Source: UBA7672 sp964550535 (GTDB lineage Bacteria; Pseudomonadota; Alphaproteobacteria; Caulobacterales; Hyphomonadaceae). From it: 38,958 bases of DNA. Within the stretch, counting starts at the first letter, position 1. Each line of letters starts with the position of its first letter. A program made the translations under genes and the position numbers. Positions 25,518 to 34,989 of the stretch are shown piece by piece. Under the pieces are notes generated by a model. That model saw only the letters and a program-made list of their open reading frames with translations. It did no database searches and had not been told where the DNA came from. The stretch spans positions 1 through 38,958 of the forward strand of contig CAZJZQ010000014.1 in assembly GCA_964550535.1 (NCBI GenBank). The letters run 5' to 3'.

Positions 25518-26120
25518 ATGCGCCTCATCGCCGTTCTCACCGCCGCCGCTCTCATGGCCTCCCCCGCTTTGGCCCAGGCCCCTGCCGGCGCCTATGCCGT
25601 GGACAAGACCCACACCAGCCTTACCTGGAAGGTCCTGCACCAGGGGCTGTCCTGGTACACAGCCCGCTTCACCGGCGTGGACATCCAGCTGGACTTCAAC
25701 CCGGCTGACGTTTCGAAATCGAAGGTCACCGCGACCATCGATCCCAAATCGGTCGAGACCGACTTCGCCAAGACCCGTGCGGCGTCCAGCACTTCGGACT
25801 TCAATGCCGAGCTGGCGAACGATCCGCGCTTCTTCAACGCGGGCAAACATCCCACAATCACCTTTACCTCGACCGCCATCTCCAAGACGGGCGACAAGAC
25901 GGGCAAGATGACCGGCAACCTCACCTTCCTTGGCGTCACCAAGCCCGTGACGCTCGACGTCGAGTTCATCGGCGACCGCAACGATCCGCGCGCGCAGAAG
26001 CACAAGGTCGGCTTCCAGGCGACCGGTTCGCTCAAACGCTCCGATTTCGGCATGCCGGGCGTCGGTTCGGCGGGCGACGAGATCAAGATCGAAGTCCAAG
26101 CCGAACTCATCCAGAAGTAG
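25518..26120 (+). CDS. periplasmic YceI-family protein
   Basis: A 200-residue lipocalin-like protein of the YceI family, which binds polyisoprenoid lipids such as ubiquinone-8 in characterised members. A Sec signal peptide covers residues 1-19 (ending ALAQ). The mature domain begins YAVDKTHTSLTWKV, and LTFLGVTKPVTLDVEF and FQATGSLKRSDFGM are strong family segments. GGAG lies before the ATG at 25518. A strong terminator follows its stop, so it is probably its own transcript although a second YceI domain is encoded immediately downstream. Confidence 0.95.
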   Translation: MRLIAVLTAAALMASPALAQAPAGAYAVDKTHTSLTWKVLHQGLSWYTARFTGVDIQLDFNPADVSKSKVTATIDPKSVETDFAKTRAASSTSDFNAELANDPRFFNAGKHPTITFTSTAISKTGDKTGKMTGNLTFLGVTKPVTLDVEFIGDRNDPRAQKHKVGFQATGSLKRSDFGMPGVGSAGDEIKIEVQAELIQK

Positions 26121-26141
26121 GACAACCGCGACTTGCAACGC

Positions 26142-26169
26142 AGGGGGAGCCCGTCCGGGCTCCCCCTTT
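26142..26169 (+). terminator. Rho-independent terminator after yceI
   Basis: An 11-bp perfect stem (26142-26152 with 26157-26167) closes a GTCC loop, followed by a short T-run. It lies 21 bp after the yceI stop and about 100 bp before the b561-YceI fusion, so most transcripts should stop here. Confidence 0.85.
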
Positions 26170-26267
26170 GCATTCGCGCTTGCGCCCTGCGCTTCGGCAA
26201 TTGCGCATATTGTGAGAATGTCCGCCGCCCGCGACCCTATTTGCGGCGCCAATCAGGAAGTCCGCTC

Positions 26268-27506
26268 ATGCCTGCCGTCACACCCCAACGCTACGCCGCG
26301 ATCGCCATCCTGCTTCACTGGCTGATCGCATTGTCCATCGTCGGGCTGATCGGCGCCGGCTGGTATATGGGCGACATGCCGCCCGGCGCGGATCAGTTCG
26401 CTTTGATCCAGCTACACAAGTCGTTCGGCATCAGCGTGCTTGCGCTGAGCCTCGCGCGGATTGTGTGGCGCCTGATGAACCCGCCGCCGCCCGAGCCGCC
26501 CATGCCGGGCTGGCAGGCGATGGCCTCGCGGCTTGTGCATATCTCTTTCTACGTCCTCATGATCGCCATGCCGCTGAGCGGGTGGATCATGGTGTCCGCC
26601 TCACCCGCCGGCGTGGGCACGAAGTTGTTCGGGCTGATCCAGTGGCCGCATATTCCCGGCCTCGCCGCCCTGCCCGCTGAAACAAAACAGCAGCTGCACG
26701 ATCCGCTGGAGTTCATTCATTCCAAGCTAGCATGGGCGCTGATCGCGCTGCTGGTCCTGCATGTGGCGGCGGCGGTGAAGCACCACTTCCTGGACCGTGA
26801 CGGACTTCTGGCGCGCATGGCCCCAGGCCTGTTCGGCAAGGCGGAACCGCCGGCGCAACAAGGACGGGGCGCGATCCTGGCGTTTGGCGCCGCCATTCTG
26901 TTCGTCGCCGCAGGCGGGGTGGCGGCCATGCTGGCCGGATCGCCCGCATCATCAGCGCAACAGGAAGACAACGCGCAGGCCACCGCCTCCAACGCGCCGT
27001 TCTGGACCGTCGACCCGGCCCAGAGCTCCATTGTGTTCCGGGGCGCCTATATGGGCCGCCCATTTGAGGGCCGGTTCAACACATGGACCGCAACGATCCA
27101 GTTCGATCCCGACATTCCCGAAGACGCGCGCATCCGCGTGACGATCCCGACAGGTTCCGCCACGACAGGTGAGCCCTATTTCGATGAGAACGTCACTGAA
27201 GGCGACTGGTTCAACACCGCACAGCATCCCGAAGCCGTGTTCCGGGTGAATGAGGGCGTCTTCAAGGATAGCGAGCGCGAATTCGAAGCGACGGCGCTGC
27301 TCACGCTGAAGGGCGAGCTGTTCCCGCTGCGTCTTCCGTTCACCGTGGATATCGAAGGCGACACGGCGCGCATGCATGCGGAGATCATCATGCCGCGTCT
27401 CGCCTATGGCATCGGGCGCGACACGCTCGCGGCGCCGGATGGCGATGAGGAGTGGGTCGCGGATGATGTCGCGGTGGTCATCGACGTCGTTGCGACTCGG
27501 CAGTGA
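26268..27506 (+). CDS. cytochrome b561-YceI fusion protein
   Basis: A 412-residue two-domain protein. Residues 1-180 form a four-helix cytochrome b561 of the bacterial type, with candidate heme histidines His17, His50, His151 and His165 in the membrane helices. A fifth helix near 201-224 leads out of the membrane, and residues 245-410 are a YceI domain (WTVDPAQSSIVFRG; HPEAVFR). The arrangement suggests a quinone-linked membrane electron carrier tied to a periplasmic isoprenoid-binding domain; the tie to quinone is inference. AGGAA precedes the ATG at 26268. The gene sits directly after a free yceI, so two YceI domains are encoded side by side. Confidence 0.9.
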   Translation: MPAVTPQRYAAIAILLHWLIALSIVGLIGAGWYMGDMPPGADQFALIQLHKSFGISVLALSLARIVWRLMNPPPPEPPMPGWQAMASRLVHISFYVLMIAMPLSGWIMVSASPAGVGTKLFGLIQWPHIPGLAALPAETKQQLHDPLEFIHSKLAWALIALLVLHVAAAVKHHFLDRDGLLARMAPGLFGKAEPPAQQGRGAILAFGAAILFVAAGGVAAMLAGSPASSAQQEDNAQATASNAPFWTVDPAQSSIVFRGAYMGRPFEGRFNTWTATIQFDPDIPEDARIRVTIPTGSATTGEPYFDENVTEGDWFNTAQHPEAVFRVNEGVFKDSEREFEATALLTLKGELFPLRLPFTVDIEGDTARMHAEIIMPRLAYGIGRDTLAAPDGDEEWVADDVAVVIDVVATRQ

Positions 27507-27535
27507 TTCCACAAAGTGAGTCCGCAAAACGAGTC
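27494..27535. promoter_or_regulatory. cluster of four GANTC sites
   Basis: GANTC occurs at 27494, 27505, 27518 and 27531, giving spacings of 11, 13 and 13 bp, and once more at 27687, 20 bp before the start codon region of tsaC. GANTC is the CcrM adenine-methylation site of alphaproteobacteria and the target of GcrA-dependent promoters. The sites overlap the last codons of the b561 fusion and the start of the tsaC upstream region. Regulatory use is inference. Confidence 0.35.
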
Positions 27536-27710
27536 TCACGCGCGTGTGCGAGGCTCGCTGCGCTGAAAAAAGTGTGTCTCGAAAGTCGCAATGGCGAGTG
27601 AAAATGCTTATCGCGAATTCGCATAATATCGGACGGCGAACACGCCGCTTGAGCATCTCGCGACGCAGCGAAGGCGCCGCGATGACGAGTCACGGCGGGA
27701 GACTTGCGCG

Positions 27711-28703
<993 letters not shown>

Positions 28704-28704
28704 C

Positions 28705-28717
28705 AGATTCGTTGAGT
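28705..28717 (+). promoter_or_regulatory. paired GANTC sites upstream of the Lys/Ala-rich peptide gene
   Basis: GATTC at 28705-28709 and GAGTC at 28713-28717 stand 90-100 bp before the start of the small Lys/Ala-rich gene. Two such sites this close resemble CcrM/GcrA-type promoter regions, but I see no convincing -10 and -35 boxes. Confidence 0.25.
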
Positions 28718-28806
28718 CGGTTTTCTGATCGAAGACGATGCAACACAGTTTGGACTGTCGCTCACAATGAAGCGGCGTCCGAGGGACCTTCTAAGGAGAC
28801 CAACGA

Positions 28807-28908
28807 ATGGCTACTGCCAAAAAAGCCGCGAAGAAACCTGCCAAGAAAGCAGCGAAGCCCGCCGCCGCCAAAAAACCGGCCGCGAAAAAGCCTGCGAAGA
28901 AGAAGTAG
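28807..28908 (+). CDS. 33-residue Lys/Ala/Pro-rich histone H1-like peptide
   Basis: A very short gene: ATG at 28807 to TAG at 28906-28908, preceded by AAGGAG eight bases away, a near-ideal ribosome site. The product consists of Lys, Ala and Pro only, apart from one Thr near the N-terminus, in AKK/PAKK-type repeats, and is highly basic. This resembles the tails of bacterial histone H1-like and extended HU proteins, so binding to DNA or RNA is a reasonable guess. It has no globular domain. It may be a stand-alone peptide or the remnant tail of a larger protein. A hairpin lies about 110 bp downstream. Confidence 0.65.
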   Translation: MATAKKAAKKPAKKAAKPAAAKKPAAKKPAKKK

Positions 28909-29438
28909 GTTCTCTTCGTAGTTCGGCAGCCACTTCTTGGCTTGCGCCGGGGGATGAACCAGGACGGGTACACCGACTGACCCCAGGCCGCCGAATTCCA
29001 AAGAGTCGAGTTGAATTCCTCGCGCCCATCCGGTCTCCGGGTGGGCGCGAACTCTTTCAGGGTGTGAGTTACGGCGCCCAACGAGCGCGAAGCGCGCCGG
29101 CCTGAGGCATGAGAGCCGCCGAGATCGAAAGCGACGGCGCTCCATTGATGCGCCCAGCGCATACCGGCCGCGCGATCGGGATGCCTAGATAGGCGCGGCG
29201 CCCAGATCAAAACCGCCCGCAGCCGGACGGGGCCGCCATCATCCCCGTGGTAAACGCCGCCTCACCGGGAGCCGGAAATTAGCGCCGCCGCGCATGTCGT
29301 TGGCGGCAATCTCGTCCGCCGGGGGAAATGCTCGCAGAACAACTGTTGCACTGCGGCGAATTTGAATTGTGAACAAGTTCGCCTGCGTCTAGTCTTCGGA
29401 CGGCCGTGGGGAGCGGTTTGTTGAGTGGGGACTTTGCC
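28909..29438. other. intergenic region with an extended hairpin
   Basis: About 530 bp with no credible protein gene. The notable element is a 13-bp stem with one wobble pair (29021-29033 with 29037-29049, loop TCT), extended by AAAGAGT/ACTCTTT (29000-29006 with 29051-29057) across asymmetric bulges. It could terminate the peptide transcript or be part of a small RNA. The long minus-strand open frames over 28762-29210 are shadows of the Lys/Ala gene. The SPFH-like gene's promoter should lie in the last 100 bp, which are AT-richer. Confidence 0.4.
29021..29057 (+). terminator. hairpin, possible terminator of the Lys/Ala peptide gene
   Basis: A long GC stem (29021-29033 with 29037-29049) is followed by GAACTCTTTC, only partly T-rich. 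It is the first strong hairpin downstream of the peptide gene. The outer AAAGAGT/ACTCTTT pairing makes a structured RNA equally possible. Confidence 0.4.
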
Positions 29439-30467
29439 GTGCTGATGGAAATTCTCGCCATAGTGCTTGCCGTCCTGCTGGCCGGTGTTCTTATCTTCCT
29501 CATATACCGCGCGGTCCGCACCTATGACGCCGGAGCGCACGCCACGTTCATCACCGTGAAGAACGGCGACTTCTTCGGAGCGCTGCGGGCGCCGATGACG
29601 ATCTGGAACCCCTCGGTGAAAGTGCTGAAAGACAAGCACGCGCCCGAGATCACCTTCATCACGCATGACGCGTCGGGAACCGACTATTTCGAGAAGTCGC
29701 TGGTGAACCGCCGCACGGGCGAAATCTCGCTGCGCGTCCATATCTGCGCCCCCCGCCCGTTCATCTCGCGCACCAGCGACAAGAAGCAGCTGCGCATCAA
29801 GACGCGGATCGCCTTCCAGCTTGATGTCGAGCGCATCCAGATCCCGACCCAGATCACCGCTTTTGGCGCCGCGCTGGGGGCCCGCGTCGAAAACCTGTTC
29901 GACAACGCCATCGGCGAGCATGAAGACCAGGAAGTGTTCGCCAAGCAGACCGAGATCGAGGCGCGCGTCCTGCGCCAGCTTCAGGACATCGAATTCCCGC
30001 CGGACCCGACGCATCCGAACGGCATGCCCCTCGGGATCAAGGTCTATGAGGCGACCTTCTCCTATGAACCCGTCTCCACGGCAGGTCCGGGCGCGGGCGA
30101 TGGCGCGACCCGCGGGGTCATGGCCTACGCCAAGGACGACCTCGACGATCTTGCCGACATGCTTGAGAAGGCCGATCCGAAGACGGTCGAGACGCTGATG
30201 CGGATGCTGGAGTTGCAGACGCGGCAGAACATTGTGGAGCTTCTGTGCAAGTCTGGCGGTCTTGTCGCCTTCACCGCGCAGGAGTTGGGGCTTTCCGAGC
30301 GGCCGCTCGATCGTGCGATCAGCGGCGTCAACCGGATGACGCCCGTACCGCCGGAATACGTCGCCCCCGTCGTGGTCGCGCCGGTGACCGACGCCGCCGG
30401 GGCGGATGCGTCCCCGCTGGACCCCGCCTCCGCCTACTACGCCAAAGGCGCGCCCAAGAAGGCTTGA
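29439..30467 (+). CDS. membrane-anchored SPFH/stomatin-like protein
   Basis: About 342 residues. One N-terminal membrane helix (residues 4-24) is followed by a domain that reads like SPFH/band-7: RIAFQLDVERI, then a helix with ALGARVENLFDNAIGEHEDQE, then EIEARVLRQLQD, and a final strand MPLGIKVYEATFSYEP, matching the order seen in stomatins. The C-terminal 120 residues are helical then Pro/Val/Ala-rich. Family membership rests on pattern only. GGGGA seven bases before the GTG at 29439 favours that start; the ATG at 29445 is the alternative. map follows after 46 bp. Confidence 0.65.
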   Translation: MLMEILAIVLAVLLAGVLIFLIYRAVRTYDAGAHATFITVKNGDFFGALRAPMTIWNPSVKVLKDKHAPEITFITHDASGTDYFEKSLVNRRTGEISLRVHICAPRPFISRTSDKKQLRIKTRIAFQLDVERIQIPTQITAFGAALGARVENLFDNAIGEHEDQEVFAKQTEIEARVLRQLQDIEFPPDPTHPNGMPLGIKVYEATFSYEPVSTAGPGAGDGATRGVMAYAKDDLDDLADMLEKADPKTVETLMRMLELQTRQNIVELLCKSGGLVAFTAQELGLSERPLDRAISGVNRMTPVPPEYVAPVVVAPVTDAAGADASPLDPASAYYAKGAPKKA

Positions 30468-30513
30468 AGGCTGCGCCAGACGCCATAAGTACAGGCGTAA
30501 CCGGAGCAGCCTC

Positions 30514-31281
30514 ATGACCATTTCCAGGGAAGACGAGCTGGACGCCCTGAAGCGCATCGGCCTGATCGTCGCGCGAACCCTGCGCGCGATGCAGGACGCC
30601 GCCCGGCCCAGCATGACGACTGGCGACCTGGACGCGATCGGCGCGGCGATGCTGGATCGCGACGGCGCCCGGTCGGCCCCGCGCATCACCTATGACTTCC
30701 CCGGCGCGACCTGCATCAGCGTCTTCCCGGCCATCGCTCACGGCATTCCGGGCGATCAGACGCTTCGCGCCGGGCAGCTCGTGAACATTGACGTCTCGGC
30801 GGAGAAGGACGGGTTCTTTGCGGACACCGGCGCCAGCTTCATCGTGCCGGGCGCCGCGACAGAAGATGCCGCCCTCGCCGGTCTTTGCCGCAATGGCGAA
30901 CGTGCGCTGTGGGCAGGCATTCACGAAGTCCGCGCAGGGGCTCCGCTCGGCGCCCCGGGCCGGGCGATCCAGCGCTTTGCGGATCGTGGCGGCTATACGC
31001 TGATCCGCAACCTCGCCAGCCATGGCGTCGGCGGGGCGCTGCATGAGGAGCCCAAGGAAATCCCGACATGGCGTGACGCCGGCGAACGCCGCCGCATTCA
31101 TGACGGCATGGTCTTTACGCTGGAGCCTTTCCTGTCGCTGGGCGCTCATCTTGCGGTGGATGGGCCGGACGAGGACGACAACTGGACGCTTTACGCCAAC
31201 CGCCCTGCTTTCACCGTGCAGTATGAGCATACGATGGTGGCGACGCCGCGCGGCGCGGTGATCACGACACTGGCGGCGTAG
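30514..31281 (+). CDS. map: type I methionine aminopeptidase
   Basis: Removes the initiator Met from nascent proteins in the cytosol. The 255-residue protein has the pita-bread fold metal ligands at the expected spacings: Asp93 and Asp104 (eleven apart), His170 in SHGVGG, Glu204 in TLEPF and Glu238 in YEHT, plus the substrate His76 in AHGIP. It lacks the type II insert and the N-terminal zinc-finger extension. The region around residues 176-195 (EEPKEIPTW) differs somewhat from the Escherichia coli enzyme and places it among the divergent paralogues common in proteobacteria, so it may be a second map copy. Confidence 0.9.
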   Translation: MTISREDELDALKRIGLIVARTLRAMQDAARPSMTTGDLDAIGAAMLDRDGARSAPRITYDFPGATCISVFPAIAHGIPGDQTLRAGQLVNIDVSAEKDGFFADTGASFIVPGAATEDAALAGLCRNGERALWAGIHEVRAGAPLGAPGRAIQRFADRGGYTLIRNLASHGVGGALHEEPKEIPTWRDAGERRRIHDGMVFTLEPFLSLGAHLAVDGPDEDDNWTLYANRPAFTVQYEHTMVATPRGAVITTLAA

Positions 31282-31353
31282 CGCCGGGGCCGGTTCATCG
31301 TTGGAGGCGCACGCCTTCGGCCCTGCTCGCCTTGAGCTCTCGTCGGCGCACTT

Positions 31354-32778
31354 TTAAAGCACCCGCCCCGGATTCATTCTGCCTTCCGGGTCCAGCGCGG
31401 CTTTCACCGCACGCATCATGTCCATCTCGACGGATGATTTGCGCGAAGCCAGTTCCTCGCGCTTCAGGCGGCCGATGCCGTGCTCCGCAGAAATCGACCC
31501 GTTCAACTCGCCGATCAGGTCGTGCACAGCGCGTGTAACGACGAGGCCGTCCCCTTCGAGCCATCTGTCCTGATCCACGCCCGGCGGCGGGGTAACATTA
31601 TAATGGATGTTGCCGTCGCCGACATGGCCGAAAGCGATGATGTCCGCCCCCGGCGCCTGCGCGCGCACGAGGTCTGTTGCGCGGCCCATGAACTCCGCCA
31701 CGCGCGACACCGGCACGGAGACATCATGCTTCAGCGCCTTGCCGTGCGCCTTCTCTGCCACCGCGATGTTCTCGCGAATCTTCCACAGCATCGCCTTCTG
31801 CGCTTCAGTCTCCGCGATGGCGGCGTCGAGCACCAGGCCGCTCTCCAGCGCATCCGCGAGGATAGCCTCCAGCATGTCGCGGGCGCCCTCCTCGCGTGGC
31901 AGCGACAGTTCGACCAGAACGCGCCAGGGCGCGGCGCTGGGCAGCGGATCGCGCGTGCCGGGGATATGCTTCAGCACAAGCTGAAGACCGAATTCCGGAA
32001 CAATCTCGAAACCCGTAACCGCGCCGCCGCTCGCCGCCTTGGCCCGCGCCAGAAGCTCCACGGCTTTCGCCGGCGCCTCCACCGTGACCCATGCCGTTTC
32101 TTTTACAGCAGGCTGCGGGAAGAGTTTCAGCGTCGCCGCCGTCACCACGCCAAGCGTCCCCTCGGCGCCGATGAACAGGTGCTTGAGGTCGTAACCCGTA
32201 TTGTCCTTGCGCAGCCCGCGCAGACCGTTCCACACGCGGCCATCGGGCAGCACCGCCTCGATCCCCATCACCAGATCGCGCATCATGCCATAGCGCAGCA
32301 CCGCCACGCCGCCGGCATTGGTGGAGATCAGCCCGCCGATGGTGGCCACACCTTCCGCGCCCAGCGACAGCGGAAACAGGCGGCCGTTTTCCGCCGCCAC
32401 ATTCTGTGCGTGGGTGAGGATGACGCCGGCTTCCAGCGTCATGGCGTCGTTCAGGACATCGACTTCGCGAACGCGGTTCATGCGCTTCAGCGAGATCAGC
32501 ACCTCGCCATACGGCACGCCGCCATTCACCAGCCCGGAATTGCCGCCCTGCGGCGTGACCGCGAGACCCAGCCCGGCGCAGACACCCATCGCGGTGGCGG
32601 CTTCCTGCGTGCTCGACGGCTTCACCAGAACCGGCGTCGAACCCTTCCAGCGGCCGCGCCAATCCTGCACATGCGGGGCGATCTCGTGCGGATCTGTGGA
32701 GACGCCTTTCGGCCCGAGCGCTTCGGTCAGGCGGGCGATGGCGTCCGCTATGCGCGAGGGACTGGAATCATCGGGCAT
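31354..32778 (-). CDS. FAD-binding oxidoreductase, D-2-hydroxyglutarate dehydrogenase/GlcD-like
   Basis: A 474-residue flavoprotein of the VAO family. The PP-loop FAD site is TPQGGNSGLVNG near residue 75, followed by ATIGGLISTNAGG near 145 and FIGAEGTLGVVT near 203. The C-terminal FAD-oxidase domain ends with GHVGDGNIHYNV, carrying metal-site histidines, and ISAEHGIG. This set is shared by D-2-hydroxyglutarate, D-lactate and glycolate dehydrogenases; the segment between them fits the 2-hydroxyglutarate type best, linked in many bacteria to serine synthesis, but the substrate is inference. It converges on map. Confidence 0.92.
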   Translation of the reverse strand: MPDDSSPSRIADAIARLTEALGPKGVSTDPHEIAPHVQDWRGRWKGSTPVLVKPSSTQEAATAMGVCAGLGLAVTPQGGNSGLVNGGVPYGEVLISLKRMNRVREVDVLNDAMTLEAGVILTHAQNVAAENGRLFPLSLGAEGVATIGGLISTNAGGVAVLRYGMMRDLVMGIEAVLPDGRVWNGLRGLRKDNTGYDLKHLFIGAEGTLGVVTAATLKLFPQPAVKETAWVTVEAPAKAVELLARAKAASGGAVTGFEIVPEFGLQLVLKHIPGTRDPLPSAAPWRVLVELSLPREEGARDMLEAILADALESGLVLDAAIAETEAQKAMLWKIRENIAVAEKAHGKALKHDVSVPVSRVAEFMGRATDLVRAQAPGADIIAFGHVGDGNIHYNVTPPPGVDQDRWLEGDGLVVTRAVHDLIGELNGSISAEHGIGRLKREELASRKSSVEMDMMRAVKAALDPEGRMNPGRVL

Positions 32779-32807
32779 GGACTGGTCCTGCTGGGCGTCT
32801 ATGGACC

Positions 32808-33260
32808 CTAGCCTACCAGATCATCCAGCGGGGTGCAGCTTTTTACGCCGGTGATAACCCTCGTGGTGATGAACACATCGTAGGCCAGCCCGTCAAACCG
32901 GAGCGCCTTGCTGCTGCGCCTTACACTGAAGCAGGCCGTGTCGGTGAAGTCGTCGTCCTCATACGCGAAGCATGCGTAACCATCATCCTCAATGGTCAGC
33001 TTCCCCTTCATCTGGCCCGTGGGTGTTTCGTAGAGGGTGTCGCCGTTCGGATCGATGCACTCGCGCCAGCTGAAGCCATAACTGGGGGAATACCCCTCCA
33101 TGTCGATGCCCAGCAGCGCCTGCCGGACTTCGGCTTGGGACAACCGCTTTTCGGCGCCGCGCGCAAGCTGCGCCGCCGCAGGCGCGGCCAAAGCCGCCGC
33201 CAGCAGCGCCGCGAGGGCGCACCGCATCCAACGAGTTCTTTTATCCGGCCCACGAAGCAT
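32808..33260 (-). CDS. exported protein, unknown
   Basis: A 150-residue protein with a signal peptide: a basic start, a long Ala/Leu core and an AAAQ cleavage site near residue 31. The mature domain has four Cys (RECIDP, YACFAY, TACFSV and KSCTP), which may form two disulfides in the periplasm, and many acidic and aromatic residues. I do not recognise the family. Starts at 33260 and 33227 are both possible; neither has a clear ribosome site. It lies 29 bp upstream of the flavoprotein gene on the same strand. Confidence 0.65.
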   Translation of the reverse strand: MLRGPDKRTRWMRCALAALLAAALAAPAAAQLARGAEKRLSQAEVRQALLGIDMEGYSPSYGFSWRECIDPNGDTLYETPTGQMKGKLTIEDDGYACFAYEDDDFTDTACFSVRRSSKALRFDGLAYDVFITTRVITGVKSCTPLDDLVG

Positions 33261-33394
33261 GCCCTAGTCTGGCACATCCGATGGGGCGGCTTGAAGGCGG
33301 AAATCGGTCAGCTCCGGGCAGGCCCGGCTACTGCTTGACGCAACACCCCGGGCAGTTAGGCAGAAAGCCGAAAAATCAAAGCGGGAGACGCCTC

Positions 33395-34177
33395 ATGCCC
33401 TATTCGCCCTTCGATCTGACCGGAAAGGTCGCCCTGATCACCGGCGGCAATCGCGGGACCGGGCTGGGGTTCGCCGATGCGCTGGGCCGCGCCGGGGCGG
33501 GTGTCGCGATCTGGGGCTCCAGCGAGAAGAACAATGCCGAGGCGATCGCCCACCTCAAAACACTGGGCGTCAAGACCGCCGCCTATGCCGTAAACGTCGC
33601 CGATGAAACGCAGGTGGCCGCCGCGATGGATCAGGTGGCCAGCGACTTTGGCCGCATCGATACTGTGATCGCCAATGCTGGGATCGGCGGATCGGGGAAA
33701 TCGTTCCGCGAGTTTCCGACCGAAACCTATCGCCGGGTGCTGTCGGTGAACCTCGACGGGGTCTTCTTTACTCTGCGCGAAGCCGCGCGCCACATGGTGC
33801 AGCGCGCCGAAGCGGGCGATCCGGGCGGCTCCCTGATCGGTGTGGCTTCGCTGGCCGCCATCGAGGGCGCGGCGCGTAACGAAGCCTATGCCGCCACCAA
33901 GGGCGCGGTGGTTTCAATGATCAAGTCGATTGCGGTGGAGCATGCGCGCTATGGCGTCCGCGCCAATTCCGTCCTGCCGGGCTGGATCGCCACCGACATG
34001 ACCCAGGGCGCGCAGGACAACCCCGCATTCACTGACAAGGTGATGCCGCGTGTGCCGATGCGGCGCTGGGGCAAGCCTGCGGACTTCGGCGGCGTCGCCG
34101 TCTATCTCGCTTCGGACGCATCGTCCTTCCACACGGGGGATTCGTTCGTGATCGATGGCGGGTATTCGATTTTCTAG
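33395..34177 (+). CDS. SDR-family NAD(P)-dependent oxidoreductase
   Basis: A 260-residue classical short-chain dehydrogenase. TGGNRGTGLG at about residues 16-25 is the coenzyme motif, ANAGIG near 93, and the catalytic Tyr is in YAATK near 166 with an upstream Ser. LPGWIATDM and the C-terminal FVIDGGYSIF complete the family pattern. The substrate is unknown. GGGAGA lies before the ATG at 33395. The TAG stop coincides with the CTAG target duplication of the insertion sequence that follows, so the gene is intact although the element sits against its end. Confidence 0.92.
   Translation: MPYSPFDLTGKVALITGGNRGTGLGFADALGRAGAGVAIWGSSEKNNAEAIAHLKTLGVKTAAYAVNVADETQVAAAMDQVASDFGRIDTVIANAGIGGSGKSFREFPTETYRRVLSVNLDGVFFTLREAARHMVQRAEAGDPGGSLIGVASLAAIEGAARNEAYAATKGAVVSMIKSIAVEHARYGVRANSVLPGWIATDMTQGAQDNPAFTDKVMPRVPMRRWGKPADFGGVAVYLASDASSFHTGDSFVIDGGYSIF
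34174..34177. repeat. left CTAG target-site duplication of the IS
   Basis: CTAG directly outside the left inverted repeat, repeated at 35034-35037. It is palindromic and carries TAG on both strands: the SDR stop (34175-34177) and the transposase stop (34174-34176, minus strand). Confidence 0.75.
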
Positions 34178-34989
34178 AGGCTGTTAGTGACTTGGGCCAT
34201 GGCTGAGACGGCTTTGTTGAGCATGAGGCATGCGAAGGCGACGAAGTGGAGGCCTTTGACGGTTTCTGGCAGGCGCTCATAGTCGCGGACAAGCCTTCGG
34301 AAGCGGGTGGCCCATGCGAAGGAGCGTTCGACGACCCATCGCCTCGGCAGGAGGACGAAGCCGCGCTTGGCCTCGGGAAGCTTGACGACTTCGAGGCGGA
34401 TGCCGTGTCCGGCGGCGGCGTTGGCGGCGGTTTCGCCAGTATAGCCCTGATCGACAAAAGCCAGCTCGACGCTTTCGCCCGTGGCTTCCTGAACGGCTTC
34501 AGCCAAAAGGCCGACCTGGGCGCGGTCCTGTTCGCTGGCGCTGGTGACATGGGCGGCGAGCAGATGGCCCAAGGTGTCGACGGCGATGTGGATTTTCGAG
34601 CCCTTCTTGCGCTTGGCTCCGTCATAGCCGGCGCGCGGCCCGCTCTCGGGCGTGGAGCGCAGCGTGCGGCTGTCGAGGATCACCGCCGAAGGCTGGCCCT
34701 TGCGGCCGGCGAAGCGGCGCACAAGCTCGCGCAGGTCGTGCGCCATGACCTCGAACACGCCCGCCTTCAGCCAGCGCTGGGTCTGCTGATAGACGATCTC
34801 CCAGGGCGGCAGGTCGTTGGGAACCAGCCGCCAGGTGACCCCGCCCTTCACCACATAGCGCAGCCCGTTGAACACCTCGCGCAGATCGTGCCGCCGCTGC
34901 CCAGCCTCCTCCGGCAGCAGCGCCAGATAGGGCGCGACAAACGCCCATTCTTCATCCGAAACATCCGTCGTATAAGGTTTGCGTGCCAT
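34174..34989 (-). CDS. IS5-family transposase
   Basis: A 271-residue DDE transposase. The N-terminal domain (DEEWAFVAPYL; YVVKGGVTWR) and the catalytic core with Asp106 (ILDSRTLRSTPESG), Asp180 (FVDQGYTGE) and Glu221 (VVERSFAW) mark the IS5 family, IS427/IS1031-like group. The reading frame is undamaged and all three catalytic residues are present, so it could be active. Its stop codon TAG is not inside the element: it comes from the CTAG target duplication next to the left end. There is no frameshift, so the gene needs no programmed slippage, unlike many IS427-group elements. Confidence 0.93.
   Translation of the reverse strand: MARKPYTTDVSDEEWAFVAPYLALLPEEAGQRRHDLREVFNGLRYVVKGGVTWRLVPNDLPPWEIVYQQTQRWLKAGVFEVMAHDLRELVRRFAGRKGQPSAVILDSRTLRSTPESGPRAGYDGAKRKKGSKIHIAVDTLGHLLAAHVTSASEQDRAQVGLLAEAVQEATGESVELAFVDQGYTGETAANAAAGHGIRLEVVKLPEAKRGFVLLPRRWVVERSFAWATRFRRLVRDYERLPETVKGLHFVAFACLMLNKAVSAMAQVTNSL

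Noticed and set aside
28762..29210. Two minus-strand open frames with a Phe/Ala/Gly-rich, membrane-like segment
   Set aside because: The hydrophobic stretch is simply the complement of the Lys/Ala repeat in the small plus-strand gene.
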